Assembly: GCA_034401795.1 (NCBI GenBank)
Contig: CM067367.1
Location: 78,278,079 to 78,342,078 of the forward strand
Reading direction: 5' to 3'
DNA length: 64,000 nt
Source: Chaetoderma sp. LZ-2023a
Taxonomy: Eukaryota > Mollusca > Caudofoveata > Chaetodermatida > Chaetodermatidae
Each line of letters starts with the position of its first letter. Positions within the stretch are counted from its first letter, which is position 1. Both the position numbers and the translations under genes were made by a program. The notes beneath the pieces were generated by a model. It ran no database searches. It was not told where the DNA came from and saw nothing but the letters and a program-made list of their open reading frames with translations. This document shows, in pieces, positions 1 through 11,277 of the stretch.

Positions 1-163
1 GAGATATCTAAGTCAGGTGACTTATAGCAAACAGTGAATTGAGTGGTAAGTATTTTAGTAAGAACCCATACGCCATGGGAATGAATAGGTTAAAATTTTC
101 TGAGATATCTAAGTCAGGTGACTTATAGCAAACAGTGAATTGAGTGGTAAGTATTTTAGTAAG
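1..163. repeat. Two direct copies of a ~62-bp repeat
   Basis: The same ~62-bp block starts at base 1 and again at base 101, separated by about 38 bp of unrelated sequence. The first copy is cut by the window edge, so the array may extend to the left. No coding potential is visible. Confidence 0.9.
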
Positions 164-179
164 CTAACAAAACGCCAGA

Positions 180-436
180 CCAGTATATACGTCTGGGTCG
201 TTTTATTGAAGGGATTCTTACCAATCTGGTGTGGGAACTTATCCTTTGTGCTCCGAATAACCCTATTGATTTTGGCGTCAAATGGTCGAAGGTCAACGTC
301 AGTGCGACTTAATTAATTATGTAATATTCTTTCTGGAAGTCGTATTGACAGGATCTTTACCAATCTTGGTGGTTTAAAGAACCCTATTGATTTTGGGGTC
401 ACGGTCACTGTGACCTAATTAATAACATAATATTGC
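180..436. repeat. Tandem repeat with AGGTCA-type half-sites, left part
   Basis: Two diverged units share blocks for 'accaatctgg', 'accctattgattttgggg' and 'gtcactgtgacct'. The same unit continues at 2501-3160, so this was one array later split by the hAT element at 437-2492. Bases 403-416 form the palindrome GGTCACTGTGACCT. Confidence 0.8.
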
Positions 437-2492
437 CATGGCTTGGGTAACTGTAACTTGTAACTGTAACTGACTGTAACTTAGTTACATTTTTCATGTA
501 ACTGAAGTAACTTGTAACTGAAGAATTTGTTCAGGTACAGTAACTGAAATGTAACAAGTTACATTGCAAAAGTAACTGAAATTTCAGTTACTCTTCAGTT
601 ACATCTGAGACTTTTATAACAAATTTATTATGATTTTCGTAATTTGCAGCATACATGTAGCTGCTATTATGCATGTGCCACACCAATATCCCAATTTCAA
701 TGTAATTATTCATGTAAGCTGTTGAATATATTGAAGCTAATTTTACTGGAAGATGTTGATGCCATGGACAGCAACTTTATTTCCAAGCATCCATGATATT
801 TATTTTTGAAATTTACCATTGAAATGACTGGCTTGAGCATTGGGCTAGTGATATTTATTTTCTTGGCTAATCTTGACCATTAAAGGGTTAACCCATTCTA
901 TATATGTATGTGATATTTATTCCATTTTATTATTCTAAAAATATGCTTGTTAGCAATGATAATCTGACGGAATGTTATTGCTACATCAGACAGCAACACG
1001 CTTTAATCAAATTAGTATACAGCTTTTACATTGAGCTCCCTTAGAAGCGTGTTGTTTACAAAAAATTTTAAAGAATTAAGTTACATTGTATCTTTTAAAG
1101 CTCATATGAGGTAAAACAATTTTAGCTTTCTCATCTATAGTAAATGTCCATAAGTAGACTATGAGATTATTTTAGAAAATTTACCACTGGAATGACTGTC
1201 TTGGTTATTGAGCCATCCATTCCAGTGGTAAATTTTCAAAAAAAGTCTTATATTTGTCTGGAAATTGATATTTCTCAACAGCGCTGCAAAAGCTGTTTTG
1301 TTCAACTTATGGTTAACAGGATTAAAAACACCAAATGTTGAATTGTGAAGAAAGTTCAAATCTGCCACAGTAGGTGTTAACAGCATGTCCTGTTCTTTTC
1401 TTTATATGCTATTGATTAGGCCAGCTTAGGACATCATTGCTCAGCAATTATACTCAAGCTAAATTCAATTCACATATGTGTGCTGATACAGAGCAAAGGA
1501 CAATGCCATTGATAAAAGTCAAGCCATCAACTATTTTGGTATGGCAGACAATTTATAAAGGCTGTGAAATGAAACTACTGTACTGGAAAGCTCTTGAATA
1601 TTTTGAAACTACAGTACATGTAATCTGCCCTGAAAAAAAGCTATTGTTGCCATATCAAGCAACAGATTTTGAAAGTAAAAGTAGTCTAAAGTACTCAGCA
1701 GATTATCTGATTGGAATGAATTTGTCATTGCAACATATGAAAGTAATAATTTATTTTTAAAATATTTAAATTCCTATTTTAAATTATGCATACCTCAAAG
1801 CTGATAGACATTTTAAAGCTAATTTCACTGGAAAATGTTCTATTGTTCTATTGTAGATGGCAGATTATCTTTCTCGCAGACAGTCAGTGCTCTAATGAAA
1901 TCTGTTGAACATTTTGAAACCAATTTCACTGGAAAATATTGATGCCTATGTCAGCAATATTTTCAGTCAAATTAGTTTCAAAATATTCAACCAATTATTT
2001 CTTACAATAAAATTAATGTTTGTTATCTGACCTGCCTGGTTGAAAGGTGAAGAATAAATATGTGTATGCACATCTATCCACATCTTATTATTTTGGAAAC
2101 GAGTTGAATGAAATTTGTTAATGCTTATGGCAGCAACAAAATCCATTCAAATTAATTTAAAAAATCTCAGGTTTTATATTTTATATCTGGAATGAATTCA
2201 GTTCTGTCAGTATATTATACCAGTAGGTAAAGTTGTATTTTGTTTCTACTATTTATCTCAAATTGGTGGAATACATTACACTTTTGATGATGACTTTCAT
2301 GTTTGTATAGTTCTTCATAGTAATTATCAGACAAAGTAACTAATGTAACTAAAATGTAACTTTAGTTACATTATGCAAAGTAACTGAAATGTAACTAGTT
2401 ACATTACTCAACAAATGTAACTGTAACTGTAACTGACATAGTCCAATGTAACTATAACTAGTTATATTTAAATGTAACTGACCCCAGGCCTG
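437..2492. mobile_element. Nonautonomous hAT-type element with 8-bp target duplication
   Basis: The element is bracketed by a perfect 8-bp direct repeat AATATTGC (429-436 and 2493-2500). Its ends are imperfect inverted repeats (CATGGCTTGGGTAACTG at the left; CAGGCCTGGGGTCAGTTAC on the reverse strand at the right). Both subterminal regions (about 440-610 and 2330-2480) are dense in GTAACT/AGTTAC words. An 8-bp duplication with CA(G)-type ends is the hAT signature. There is no transposase reading frame. The interior carries foldback hairpins at about 1163-1260 and 1903-1993. Confidence 0.8.
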
Positions 2493-2500
2493 AATATTGC

Positions 2501-3160
2501 ATTTCCAGGTGTAACTCTGTGGTGTTCTATTTAATGGATCATTACCACTGTGGCTTGGGATCTTAGTTAATGATGCACTATTATGTTTTTAGTTGATCAC
2601 TCAAGTTCTGTTGAAGGGATGTTTACCAATCTGGCGTGGGAGCTTGTCCTTGGTGGTCCGAAGAGCCCTATCAATTGTGGGGGTTAATGACCATGGTCGC
2701 GGTGACATAATTACTGATGCAATATTTCTTTTCTGGTTGATCACTCAAGTTCTATTGAAGAGATGTTTACCAATCTGGTGTGGGAGCTTGTCCTTAGCGG
2801 TCTGAAGAACCCTGTTGATTGTGGGGTCAATGTCCAAGGTCGCAGTGACCTAATTAGTGACGCAATATTACGTTTCCGAATGATCACTAAAGTTCTATGC
2901 ATACCAATCTGGCGTGGGAGCTTGTCCTTGGTGGTCCAAAGAATCCTATTGATTTTGGGGTCAAATGGTCAAAGGTCAAGGTCACTGTGACATAATTAAT
3001 GATGTAATAATGTGTTTCCGGGTGATAACTCAAATTATATTTAAGTGATCGTTAACCATCTGGCTTAATGGGAGCTTGTCCTTGGTGGTCTGAAAAACCA
3101 TATCGATTTTGGGGGTCAACGATTAAGGTCAAGGTCACCTTCATGCTGCACTACATGTAC
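2501..3160. repeat. Tandem repeat with AGGTCA-type half-sites, right part
   Basis: About four to five diverged units of 130-150 bp share 'accaatctggcgtgggagct', 'tccttggtggtc' and 'ggtcaaggtcac'. Bases 2966-2978 read TGGTCAAAGGTCA (a DR1 arrangement), and TCAAGGTCA occurs at 2976-2984 and 3129-3137. Short open frames here are repeat-derived and are not called as genes. Confidence 0.8.
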
Positions 3161-3283
3161 ATGTATTACCACCTTTGTGACGGACTCAGTAATTTCTAAC
3201 AATTAACATATATTTGATTACATGTATGAAGTCATATACTTGAGTGACATATCAGTTCCGCTCATTAATGTATACATGTACCA

Positions 3284-4061
3284 TTAAGGTTGCATACTCA
3301 CACCAACATGCCTGAAAATAAAATTGTTAAAATTGTATACATTTAGAGAATTAAATTGTGTGACTAGATGTACTGAAATGAAATCAATCTTAGCATACAT
3401 GGCATATAATGATTGCATTCAGTATTTATAAATTAATAAAAATCTTTTAGTTGTAAATTTGACTTACATGACTTAGGGACTCATGTCCTAATTCAATTTC
3501 ACAACTTAAAAATTATATTAGTTTAGGCTTGCGCGATTATTTCTTTGACTGATCACGATTGATTATTTAAGAATAATTGCGATGACGCGATTAATCAGCT
3601 TGGGTACAAATTACCGCGGTATGCCCGGTATGCCCGGCATATCATCAAAAAGCATATCGATGATGAAAGCTGCAATGGCATTTAGAAAACCCAATTCTCG
3701 AGCAAGTCATTCCAGTGATACATTTTCAAAAATAGTCTTGTATTGGCATGCAAATGGACATAGAATCAATTGAACAAAATGTCAATTTTCGTAACCGATC
3801 GCATTAAAATGTAGTTTTTTTATTCAGTAGTAATTATTCATGATTATTCGATTATATAATTTTTACCCATATAAATTCAGAATTTAAGAAATAATCGTGA
3901 TTATTTATTTAATCACGTAATCGCACAAGTGTATATTAATTTATATGAAATGAAATCACCCTATGTTAAGATTTCTTTCATTACATCTAGGAACACAATT
4001 TAAGCCTCTATAAGTATACAATTTTACTTTCAAGCATTCTGGTGTGAAGATGCTCCTTTAA
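3284..4061. mobile_element. TTAA-flanked foldback MITE (family C), split by a nested hAT element
   Basis: TTAA occurs at both ends (3284-3287 and 4058-4061). Each arm carries inverted blocks ending in a 'cacacca...ggtgtga' type motif, and inner blocks around 'aaatcttag' and 'ctaagattt' also mirror each other. A hAT-like element (3524-3933) interrupts it. An uninterrupted relative lies at 19724-20006. Confidence 0.7.
3524..3933. mobile_element. Nonautonomous hAT-like element nested in family C
   Basis: The ends are inverted copies (TAGGCTTGCGCGATTA and, reversed, TACACTTGTGCGATTA). They are flanked by near-identical 8-mers TATTAGTT (3516-3523) and TATTAATT (3934-3941). The middle holds half of a 'CATTCCAGTGATACATTTTC' hairpin. 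A related element with the full hairpin lies at about 9545-9998. Confidence 0.65.
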
Positions 4062-4200
4062 CAGATGATTACAAGTGTGTAGGACTTTATTTGGAAAACA
4101 TTTTTGTTTTGTCTTCAGTTGTTGCTAATATATTGGGACAAAATGACTAAATGGCAAATTTTGTAATTACATGTATGTAGTATTTTGTTTACTTTTTCAG

Positions 4201-4371
4201 AGATGTGGTACCAGGTATTCGTCTGGTGTTTAATGTCATCAATATTTGTGCACATTATCGCTGCAACGGTAGCATTTTTTCGCCTGCGTAAACATCGCAT
4301 TGGTAAATGGATTCCAGTAGCTATTCTCATCATGGGCGTTCTCTCTCCAATCACTGGTGGAGCGGTTACAA
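4201..4371 (+). CDS. TMEM170: TMEM170 family transmembrane protein, internal exon
   Basis: This exon is preceded by a good acceptor (tttttcag ending at 4200) and followed by a donor (gtaaga from 4372). It begins in phase with two bases of a Glu codon and encodes EMWYQVFVWC..., two hydrophobic membrane segments and ...SPITGGAVT. This matches the conserved core of metazoan TMEM170A/B (E-M-W-Y motif, P-I-T-x-G motif). The last base joins the exon at 8299 to restore a Ser codon, giving the family's T-S-A-A junction. Vertebrate TMEM170A has been linked to ER and nuclear-envelope shape. The upstream exon with the N-terminus was not found and is probably left of the window. Confidence 0.93.
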
Positions 4372-4548
4372 GTAAGAGACAATTCATGCACAACAAGGGC
4401 GTCAAATCAAATTAAGTTCAAAATATGCAACAGTACATTTTATTCTGTTTAGAAACATATTAAGTTATTTTTGAGCTATACTGTAGCTTCTGTATTTTTA
4501 AAAATGATGATTAATGACTTCTAAAAATAGAGCAATCTGAGTTCTCGG

Positions 4549-5109
4549 TAGTGTTGGGAATTGGCTACTATTTTTGTGATCGATGATTGGTTTTATATAC
4601 TAACCGATGATCAATTAATGATTGATTATAACAGGTTTTCATTTTTTACCCATTTTGAATGCAGTAATTGTAGCATGTTCAAGGATAATTACCCCTTTCA
4701 AACCAAGTTACAGGTACGACGGATTCTTAATAATTTAAGAAATAATCTGTTGAATATTTTGAAACCAATTTGACTGGAAGCTGTTGCTGCCTTAGGCAGC
4801 AATAGCTTCCAGTCAAATAAGTTTCAAAATATTCAACATGTTATTTGTATGGTTGCTTTGAAATTAACATACTATTTCAGTGCTGAAAGAATTAATGTCT
4901 TAGACTAAGGAGTAATGCTATATAGTTGTAACAATTAAATTTAAATTCTTTTCCAAAAAGTATTTGTTTTCTAGCTTGACCAGTTAAAATATATTAATAA
5001 AGTCAATTTATAAACAACCAAAATCGATTTCTGAAATCATGATCAATCGGTTGGTTGAACATGCAAACCAATCAATCATCCATCAAATCGATTAATAGGA
5101 ACAACACTA
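4549..5109. mobile_element. Nonautonomous hAT-like element carrying a central hairpin
   Basis: The termini are inverted (TAGTGTTGGGAATTG at the left, CAACACTA at the right). Direct 8-mers flank them: GTTCTCGG (4541-4548) and GTTCTCGT (5110-5117), one mismatch apart. Subterminal sequence is rich in ATTGATTAAT/ATCGATGATT words. The centre (about 4747-4842) is a long hairpin of the same type as family A. Confidence 0.75.
4747..4842. repeat. Hairpin cassette inside a hAT-like element
   Basis: Arms TGTTGAATATTTTGAAACCA and its reverse complement face each other across a short loop, with 'gctgttgctgcc/ggcagcaatagc' next to the loop. Pairing is almost continuous for about 45 bp per arm. The same cassette occupies the centre of family A MITEs. 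Confidence 0.9.
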
Positions 5110-5205
5110 GTTCTCGTATAGTTCCCTCCAGTTTTGCCACATTTGAACATTTTTCAGATTTTCTGAATTACCCCACACCTGATCTATCACAGTTATAACT
5201 ACGTT

Positions 5206-5620
5206 TTCAGTTGTCGGGTGCTGTTGCCCGATGACTGAAGGAAAAAGCGGGTTTCACCCTGCTAGATTAATCCCAGATGGTTCCATGGTGTGGAGTTGAC
5301 GGATCCAGGCCTCTGCGAAGACGCTTTTGTAAACGGTGGTCTTACAGTACAGCATGGCCAGTTTGTTGGCCGTGTGTGATGGCAGAAGTTTGGCCAGCTT
5401 TTTGCTAAAGTCATTGTGTAGATTCTGCCATTCTCCTGTGAATACAGTCTGATTCTTCTAGTATGATTGGCACTGATGCCTTCAGCATCTCCGGAAACGA
5501 GTTGGTTTTTATTGCGTCATTCAATTTCTCATGCTGCATCGAGAGCCTGTACTCCTTGCAGGAGTTTTCGCCAAAGTTTATTGGCGGCTGGTAGGAGGAG
5601 GTGAGTCTCTGTACCCTTCT
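5206..5620 (-). pseudogene. Fragment of an unrecognised transposon-type protein, copy 1
   Basis: On the minus strand an open stretch of about 60 codons reads ...EWQNLHNDFSKKLAKLLPSH... and ...EAWIRQLHTMEPSGIN. A second, shorter copy lies at 6276-6660 and lacks the middle. A duplicated coding-like block inside repeats suggests a mobile-element protein. I do not recognise the family and no catalytic motif is visible. Confidence 0.4.
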
Positions 5621-6275
5621 ATTCTACTTCTTTTCCTGTCCCTGGCTGGTAATGGCAGCTGAGCCTCCACATGTGTGGGGCCGCTGGCCTTCTGTTTCTC
5701 ACCATGTGTCGCAGCTTTAGTGCTTGTGACATCAGTGGTGGAAGGTTATTTCCATAGATCGATGTCCACTGAGTCAAGGGTCAGGCCAGAGATGGACGGT
5801 ATGACTATCTGTGTCCCCAGCACCCCCATGGAAGTACTAGCAGTATCCATTCTTCTTTGGTGATAAAATCTTAATAACAACGTTTAGCACTCAAAAGTGT
5901 TTGCTGTGTGCCTGACGCTTGTCTAACCAGGTCTGCCTAGACTAGGAACCGAGTACCCGTTTGCTTCTAGCCATAGGACTCAGCGAAAGAAAGGAGATCC
6001 GTGGTTGGAATTGATGGCGCATTTAATTTATAGGAAAATTTTCAAACGCTACCAAACGCGTAGGGCAACGTCCTTCAAAATGTCAAACCCATAGTGTCAA
6101 AATTTAAACCGTCAAGATAAAGTTCAAGATGCGTCTTGAGATTTTACCAAATGCGCTATGTCTAAGTAGATCACTATCAGAAAATGACGAGAAAATGACG
6201 CCATTTAGATGCATTTTAAACTAGCTTTAGGATGTGTTTAAGTAAAGCTAACTATGATCTGTACTGTACGTTTTC

Positions 6276-6660
6276 AGTTGTCGGGTGTTGTTGCCAGATG
6301 ACTGAAGGAAAAAGTGGGTTTCACCATGCTAAATTAATTACAGATGGTTCCATGGTGTGGAGTTGGCGGATCTAGGCCTCTGCGAAGACCCCTGTGTGAT
6401 GGCAGAAGTTTGGTCAGGTTTTTGCTGAAGTCATCGTGTAGATTCTGCCATTCTGCTGTGAATACAGAATCCGATTCTTCCGGTGTGAATGGCACTGATG
6501 CCTTCAGCATCTTCGGAAACGAGTTGGTTTTTATTGCATCATTCAATTTCTCATGCTGATCTATGGTCACAACCTCTCTTGTATTAATATTTAAACCAAA
6601 TCTGACCAGTACGTTCTGAGATATCCATATATCCGTAATAGACATTTCCACTCTATCCAT
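6276..6660 (-). pseudogene. Fragment of an unrecognised transposon-type protein, copy 2
   Basis: The minus strand is open for 108 codons and includes ...DQHEKLNDAIKTNSFPKMLK and ...EWQNLHDDFSKNLTKLLPSH. It parallels the fragment at 5206-5620 but lacks an internal block of about 70 bp after LLPSH. A family A MITE abuts or overlaps its 5' side near 6640. Confidence 0.4.
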
Positions 6661-7033
6661 CTATCATATGATGTCATAATTAACTACATGATGTGTAGAA
6701 CGACATCATAATCAATGACCTTATGAATGACATACATCACGAACAGATAAGTGAAGACACACTATGCTTTGTTGTATGAATTATATATATGTATATGTCT
6801 TTACTATTTAATAAAGATTCTGTTGAATATTTTGAAACTAATTTGACTGGGCGCTATTGCTTCCTACTGCACCCAGTCAAATTAGTTTCAAAATATTTAA
6901 CAGATTATCTGTATGGTTTTCTGGAAATTGATAGTCTGGGAGTTCAGGGATCAATCAATCCCAACACGAGCGAGGTGTGTGTGGCGCTTAGCTAAAGGTG
7001 GGAGGGCCTTAGCAAAAACTGGAAAGGTCCATT
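6637..7033 (+). mobile_element. Family A MITE, forward copy
   Basis: The layout is the family's: a CRE-like arm (catatgatgtcataatt), 'tgtctttactatttaataaa', the central hairpin (about 6809-6902), 'tctggaaattgatagtc', 'ggatcaatcaatccc', and the terminus 'aaaactggaaaggtccatt'. It lies in the TMEM170 intron. Its CRE palindrome is mutated to TGATGTCA. Confidence 0.85.
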
Positions 7034-7679
7034 TTATGTTATCCTGATCCAGTCACGCCAGTCTCGGTTTTCTTATCCAGATCATGGTCAAAGTATAGAA
7101 ATCAGTTTTCACTGCTGTGTTAAAATTGGAGCCAAATCAGATCAGTAGTTTTTGTGATACCGCTCCAAAAACTTGCACGCACTCATGCACACGAGCATGT
7201 ATGCACACACAGACAGAGGGTAATCGAGATATCGTTTCTAACTATGCACACCCATTGCTAGCTAGATGTAACTGTGCATGTGAATCGATTTATCACTGGA
7301 TGCTGAATTCTCCACCCTACCAAAAATCAGTCCTTAAGTCCATTTTCAGTCCCCCAACGAATCTAATAGAGTCCCTTTTCAGTCCCAGACTTAGCTTTCG
7401 ACTCCAAAATTGCGACCCCACCGGCAAGCTTTCAACCAAGTTTTCATAAGATCCTTCCAGCAAAAACAGAGTTATTGAAAAATGTCTTAAGAAGAAACAC
7501 TCCATGCTCGCATTAGCCCTTGTGTCTAATGACACAGGTAAAAATATCCTACATGTACTACCAATAATCTGGTGCGATTGTGTCAAGTGTGTTATTATAT
7601 AGCACTGATGTTTGACTTTAATTAAGAGCTTTCAAGATTTATGTTGCCATCGTCAGTACAGTTCAGACATAAGTTAACC

Positions 7680-8162
7680 CATGCTGTTTAATATTTTGAA
7701 CATAGAATAATGGACCTTTCCAGTTTATCCACCCATCATATGACATCATGATCAAGTACATGTACGCAATGTCTTGTATGACCTCATAATCAATGATGCC
7801 ATGAATGATGTAGATAATTATGTCACGAGCGAATAATTGATGACAGACAAAGTATGTTTGTACGAATTGTATGTCTTTACTATTTAATAAACATTCTCTT
7901 GGATAATTTGAAACTAATTTGACCGAGCACTGTTGCTGCCCTAAGCAGCAACAGCATCCAGTCAAATTATAGTTAGATAGTTTTCTGGAAATTGATAGTC
8001 AGGGCATTCGTGGATCGATTGATTCAAATACAAGCGAGGTGTGGGTGGTGCTCAATCATTGATGGGCTGGGCATAGCTAAAACTGGAATGGTCCATTGTG
8101 TTGGAAGACATTGCTGCCTACGGCCATAATGCAATCCAATTATGTTCAAAATATTCAACTGA
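7680..8162 (+). mobile_element. Family B hairpin MITE split by a family A copy
   Basis: Bases 7680-7706 (ctgtttaatattttgaacat) and about 8100-8162 (ending ccaattatgttcaaaatatt) are the two halves of a family B hairpin. The family A copy sits between them. Compare the undisturbed hairpins at 14649-14741 and 20725-20812. Confidence 0.75.
7709..8097 (+). mobile_element. Family A MITE nested inside family B
   Basis: This copy has clear terminal inverted repeats AATGGACCTTTCCAGTTT and AAACTGGAATGGTCCATT. The central hairpin spans about 7888-7970, its right half shortened. It sits in the centre of a family B element, as does the copy at 12186-12576. Confidence 0.85.
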
Positions 8163-8298
8163 ACATTTCTTACATGCATGTACATCATTTTCAGACTTGT
8201 ACTACATGTAAGTAGCATGTTTCTTTTTATATTGGAATCATATTAACTTATTTATGAGCTGTACTGTATATGCTAATCTTACTTAATGTTTGTTATAG

Positions 8299-8429
8299 GT
8301 GCTGCTGTCGCGGGAGTTTATCGTGCATCAGATTTCACGATGAAACCGTTCTACGCTCTTGTCTGGGGTGTGTGTCAAACATTAGTCGTCATTGTAATCT
8401 CATTCACACGAATACTAGCTACATTGTGA
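8299..8429 (+). CDS. TMEM170: TMEM170 family transmembrane protein, last coding exon
   Basis: An acceptor (tgttatag) ends at 8298. The exon completes the split Ser codon from 4371 and encodes 42 more residues (AAVAGVYRAS... to ...SFTRILATL) before TGA at 8427-8429. The R-I-L-A-T-L ending and the A-A-x-A-G-V-Y-R start match vertebrate TMEM170 C-termini almost residue for residue. The reading frame is intact across both exons, so the gene looks functional despite an intron of about 3.9 kb packed with transposons. Confidence 0.94.
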
Positions 8430-9040
8430 CCTTGTGTATTTGGTCTCTAACAGTGTTCCACTTTTATGGATTGGATACCACAGGGGTACATCAAGATGCC
8501 GTGCTATCAGACGCTGGCCGAGTCTCGTCATCATGGATACTGGATGGATTGTGATGCCATGCTACATTGTATATGTTGTTATCCGAGTCTCATTGTCATG
8601 GATACATAATGCATTGTGAGGCAATGTTATCGAAAGCTAGGTGACTTGTGGGTACTTGAGGCATTATGGCACTATCTCGGTGTCATGGATAGTGGGTGGA
8701 CTGGGATGCCAATGATACTATTTTCAATACAAGTCTTATCATCATGGATACAGAGTGGATTGTCATGCCTTGTCACACATGTATCGGTCACTATCTGCAT
8801 TTCCTTGCCATGGATACTTGGTGTAGCAGTTCCATTCTGTCCATATCCCACCGGTTGCTACATGTACACAACTCTAACTGCCGTGATGATTTGGGCTAAA
8901 GTGTAAATGTTTATCCAAGTTTCCTCGGGCAATGTTCCTGGCCCCATTGTAGCATTCTAATTGCGGTTCCTGTAATACTCCAAGCCAAATACCAGTGGTG
9001 GCTGTCACATTTTAAACAATAAAATATGTCAGAAACACAT
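8430..9040 (+). other. TMEM170: TMEM170 3'UTR with degenerate tandem repeats
   Basis: The transcript presumably continues to the AATAAA at 9018-9023. Within 8495-8830 a loose unit around 'tcatcatggatac..ggatggattgtgatgcca' recurs four or five times at about 70-80 bp. The short open frames here come from this repeat. Confidence 0.65.
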
Positions 9041-9140
9041 TTGAATTTTGCCTCTGTGCTTGAAGGCAGGATCAAATATATGTTCTCTCTTATTCTTGAA
9101 CACCTATTGTCAGAGTAAGGGGAAACGGTTATTGCATTTC

Positions 9141-9248
9141 TGTGTGTGTGCGTGTGCGTGTGTGTGTGTGCGTGCGCGTGTGCATGCGTGCATGTGTGCC
9201 TGCCTGTGTGCACATATGCGTGCGTGTGTGTTTGTAGATGCATGAGTG

Positions 9249-9298
<50 letters not shown>
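9141..9298. repeat. GT/GC microsatellite
   Basis: Interrupted (GT)n with GC interruptions is followed by a clean GT tract at about 9250-9297. All open frames across it are low-complexity artefacts. Confidence 0.95.
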
Positions 9299-9302
<4 letters not shown>

Positions 9303-9544
9303 AGATTTCTCTTGGCCTGCATATGGACATTCAAAAGCAAACCCAGTGAGCACATGCCGTTTCAACATTGAATCAATGTTGAACTAATTAGTTATAACGT
9401 AATTTCAACGTTGATTGTGTTCTCTCCACTTGGCACTCAAGCGAATTGTATTCCATGTTTGTTGAATGTCTGTTGTCACTCTGGTTAGGTTTGTGGTGTT
9501 TGTGCGAATGCCTCTGCCAGGATTGGTAGGCATCCCTCCGTAAA

Positions 9545-9998
9545 TTTTGTTTTGACTTATCATGATAAATTATTTAAGATATTATAATCGGACATTATTA
9601 CTCGATTAATCAATCTCAGTACAAATTACCCAGGCATAACAAGAAAGGCATATCAATAATGAAAACTGCAATGGCGTTTAGAAGTATCAATTTGCCGGCC
9701 AAGAGAAGACTATTTTTGAAAATGTATCACTGGAATGCCTACATGTAGCTCAAGCATTAAGCCAATCATTCCAGTGATACATAATTTAAAGATAGTCTTC
9801 TCTCGGTCTGCAAATGGATATACATTCACTGAACGAAATGTCAATTGTCATGACTGATTGCAATAAAGATTAATTAATAGGTTTTGAAATATGTTATGCT
9901 GTGGAAGTTATTCACTATTATTAAATTTTGAATACACGCATGAATTCACAATTAAAATTTTTTTTTAAATCATGTACACAATTACATAATCGTGCAAG
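9545..9998. mobile_element. hAT-like element related to 3524-3933, with central hairpin
   Basis: Shared blocks include 'cgattaatca', 'gtacaaattacc', 'aatggcgtttagaa', 'tgaacgaaatgtcaat' and 'ataatcgtgcaag'. The central hairpin (about 9710-9800) pairs 'gatagtcttctctcgg/ccaagagaagactat' and 'tatcactggaatg/cattccagtgata'. No transposase frame is present. The exact left end is unresolved. Confidence 0.6.
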
Positions 9999-10049
9999 TT
10001 TACTTTAATTTGTGTTGATTGACATAATTGTTGAAATGGTCTCTGTCAG

Positions 10050-10424
10050 AATGGACCTTGCCCTGCCCATCTCTAGCTAAGCTCCACCCACACCTCGCTC
10101 GTGTTGGGATCGATCGATCTCTGAACACCCTGACTATCAATTTCCAGAAAACTATATGGATAAGCTGTTGACTATTTTGAAACTAATTTGACTGGATGCG
10201 GTTGCTGCCTATGGCAACAGCGCCCAGTCAAATTAGTTTCAAAATATTCAACAGCATATTTATTAAGTAGTATTGACATACAATTCTTACAACGTGTCGG
10301 ACTTTTAAGAGTTAAAGATGGGCTGTATAGAATCATTTATTACGTAATAATTATGACATCATCCTATACGCCGCTTAGCTGATTATGACTTGATATGACG
10401 TCATTACTCTGGAAAGGTCCGTTG
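10050..10424 (-). mobile_element. Family A MITE, reverse copy
   Basis: The terminal repeats AATGGACCTTGCC and GGAAAGGTCC bound it. The hairpin spans about 10165-10253 and a perfect CRE palindrome TGACGTCA lies at 10396-10403. 'atcgatcgatctctgaac' and 'atcaatttccagaaaacta' mark the arm opposite the CREs. Confidence 0.88.
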
Positions 10425-11145
10425 TCGGGTAGCCCTCTGCACGCCCCACTACACTACATATTTCTGCAGTGATTCTTGTGTGTGCGTGCATGTGCATGCG
10501 CAGGCGTGCGTACGTGTGCATGCATCATGAATCAATAGTGCTTGTACACTTATCTGCTCCCCTGATGGGGAGATAACTTGTCCTGTCCTAGGTTCTCATG
10601 GTGAAACATAGGACACATCAGGAAGGTACATTTACTAACATTCCATGGCTATTGTTTTAATTTTGAGCAATAACATATAAACACATAATCAATGCAGCAT
10701 GATAGGCTTAAACTGTCACTATTGTCTGAAACAGGCTGTGAAATGAGAACAGTTTCACAACCAAGTTAGTCAAACAAAAATACCCTCTCTTACTTGATTT
10801 CTCTCCCCTCCATCCACTCGCTCACTCACTCACTCACTCACTCGCTCACGCTATTTATAGTTTAGCTAGTCATTTAATTAATTAAATACTTTAATGTATG
10901 TTATAATACTGAATTATATATTTTTGTTAATAAAATACCAAATTTAATATGTTGAACTTGTGTTGTCACTTATGAATCTGTGTTGTTGTATATGACATTT
11001 ATGAGAGGTTTTGTCATCATAACTCACAAGGTTGTCTCATACAGGAAATTGTGATCTAATGTAATACACCGTATTGTCCCTCAAGCCATTGTCATGCGAG
11101 AAGCTATGTTGTCACTCAAAATGTATTGTCATTGAAGAGATTGTG

Positions 11146-11205
11146 CTGACACCTGAGAGGCTGTGCTGACACCTGAGAGGCTGTGCTGACACCTGAGAGG
11201 CGGTA
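11146..11205. repeat. Three tandem 20-bp units
   Basis: The unit 'gtgctgacacctgagaggct' is repeated three times with almost no divergence. Confidence 0.9.
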
Positions 11206-11277
11206 CACATAAGAGGAATCCATTTCTCACTAAGCACCGTCCACTTTTTATGTACATTTGAATCAGTTTATATACTT

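Noticed and set aside
1437..1760. 107-codon open frame inside the hAT element
   Set aside because: No transposase motif, ordinary composition and no homology that I recognise; likely chance.
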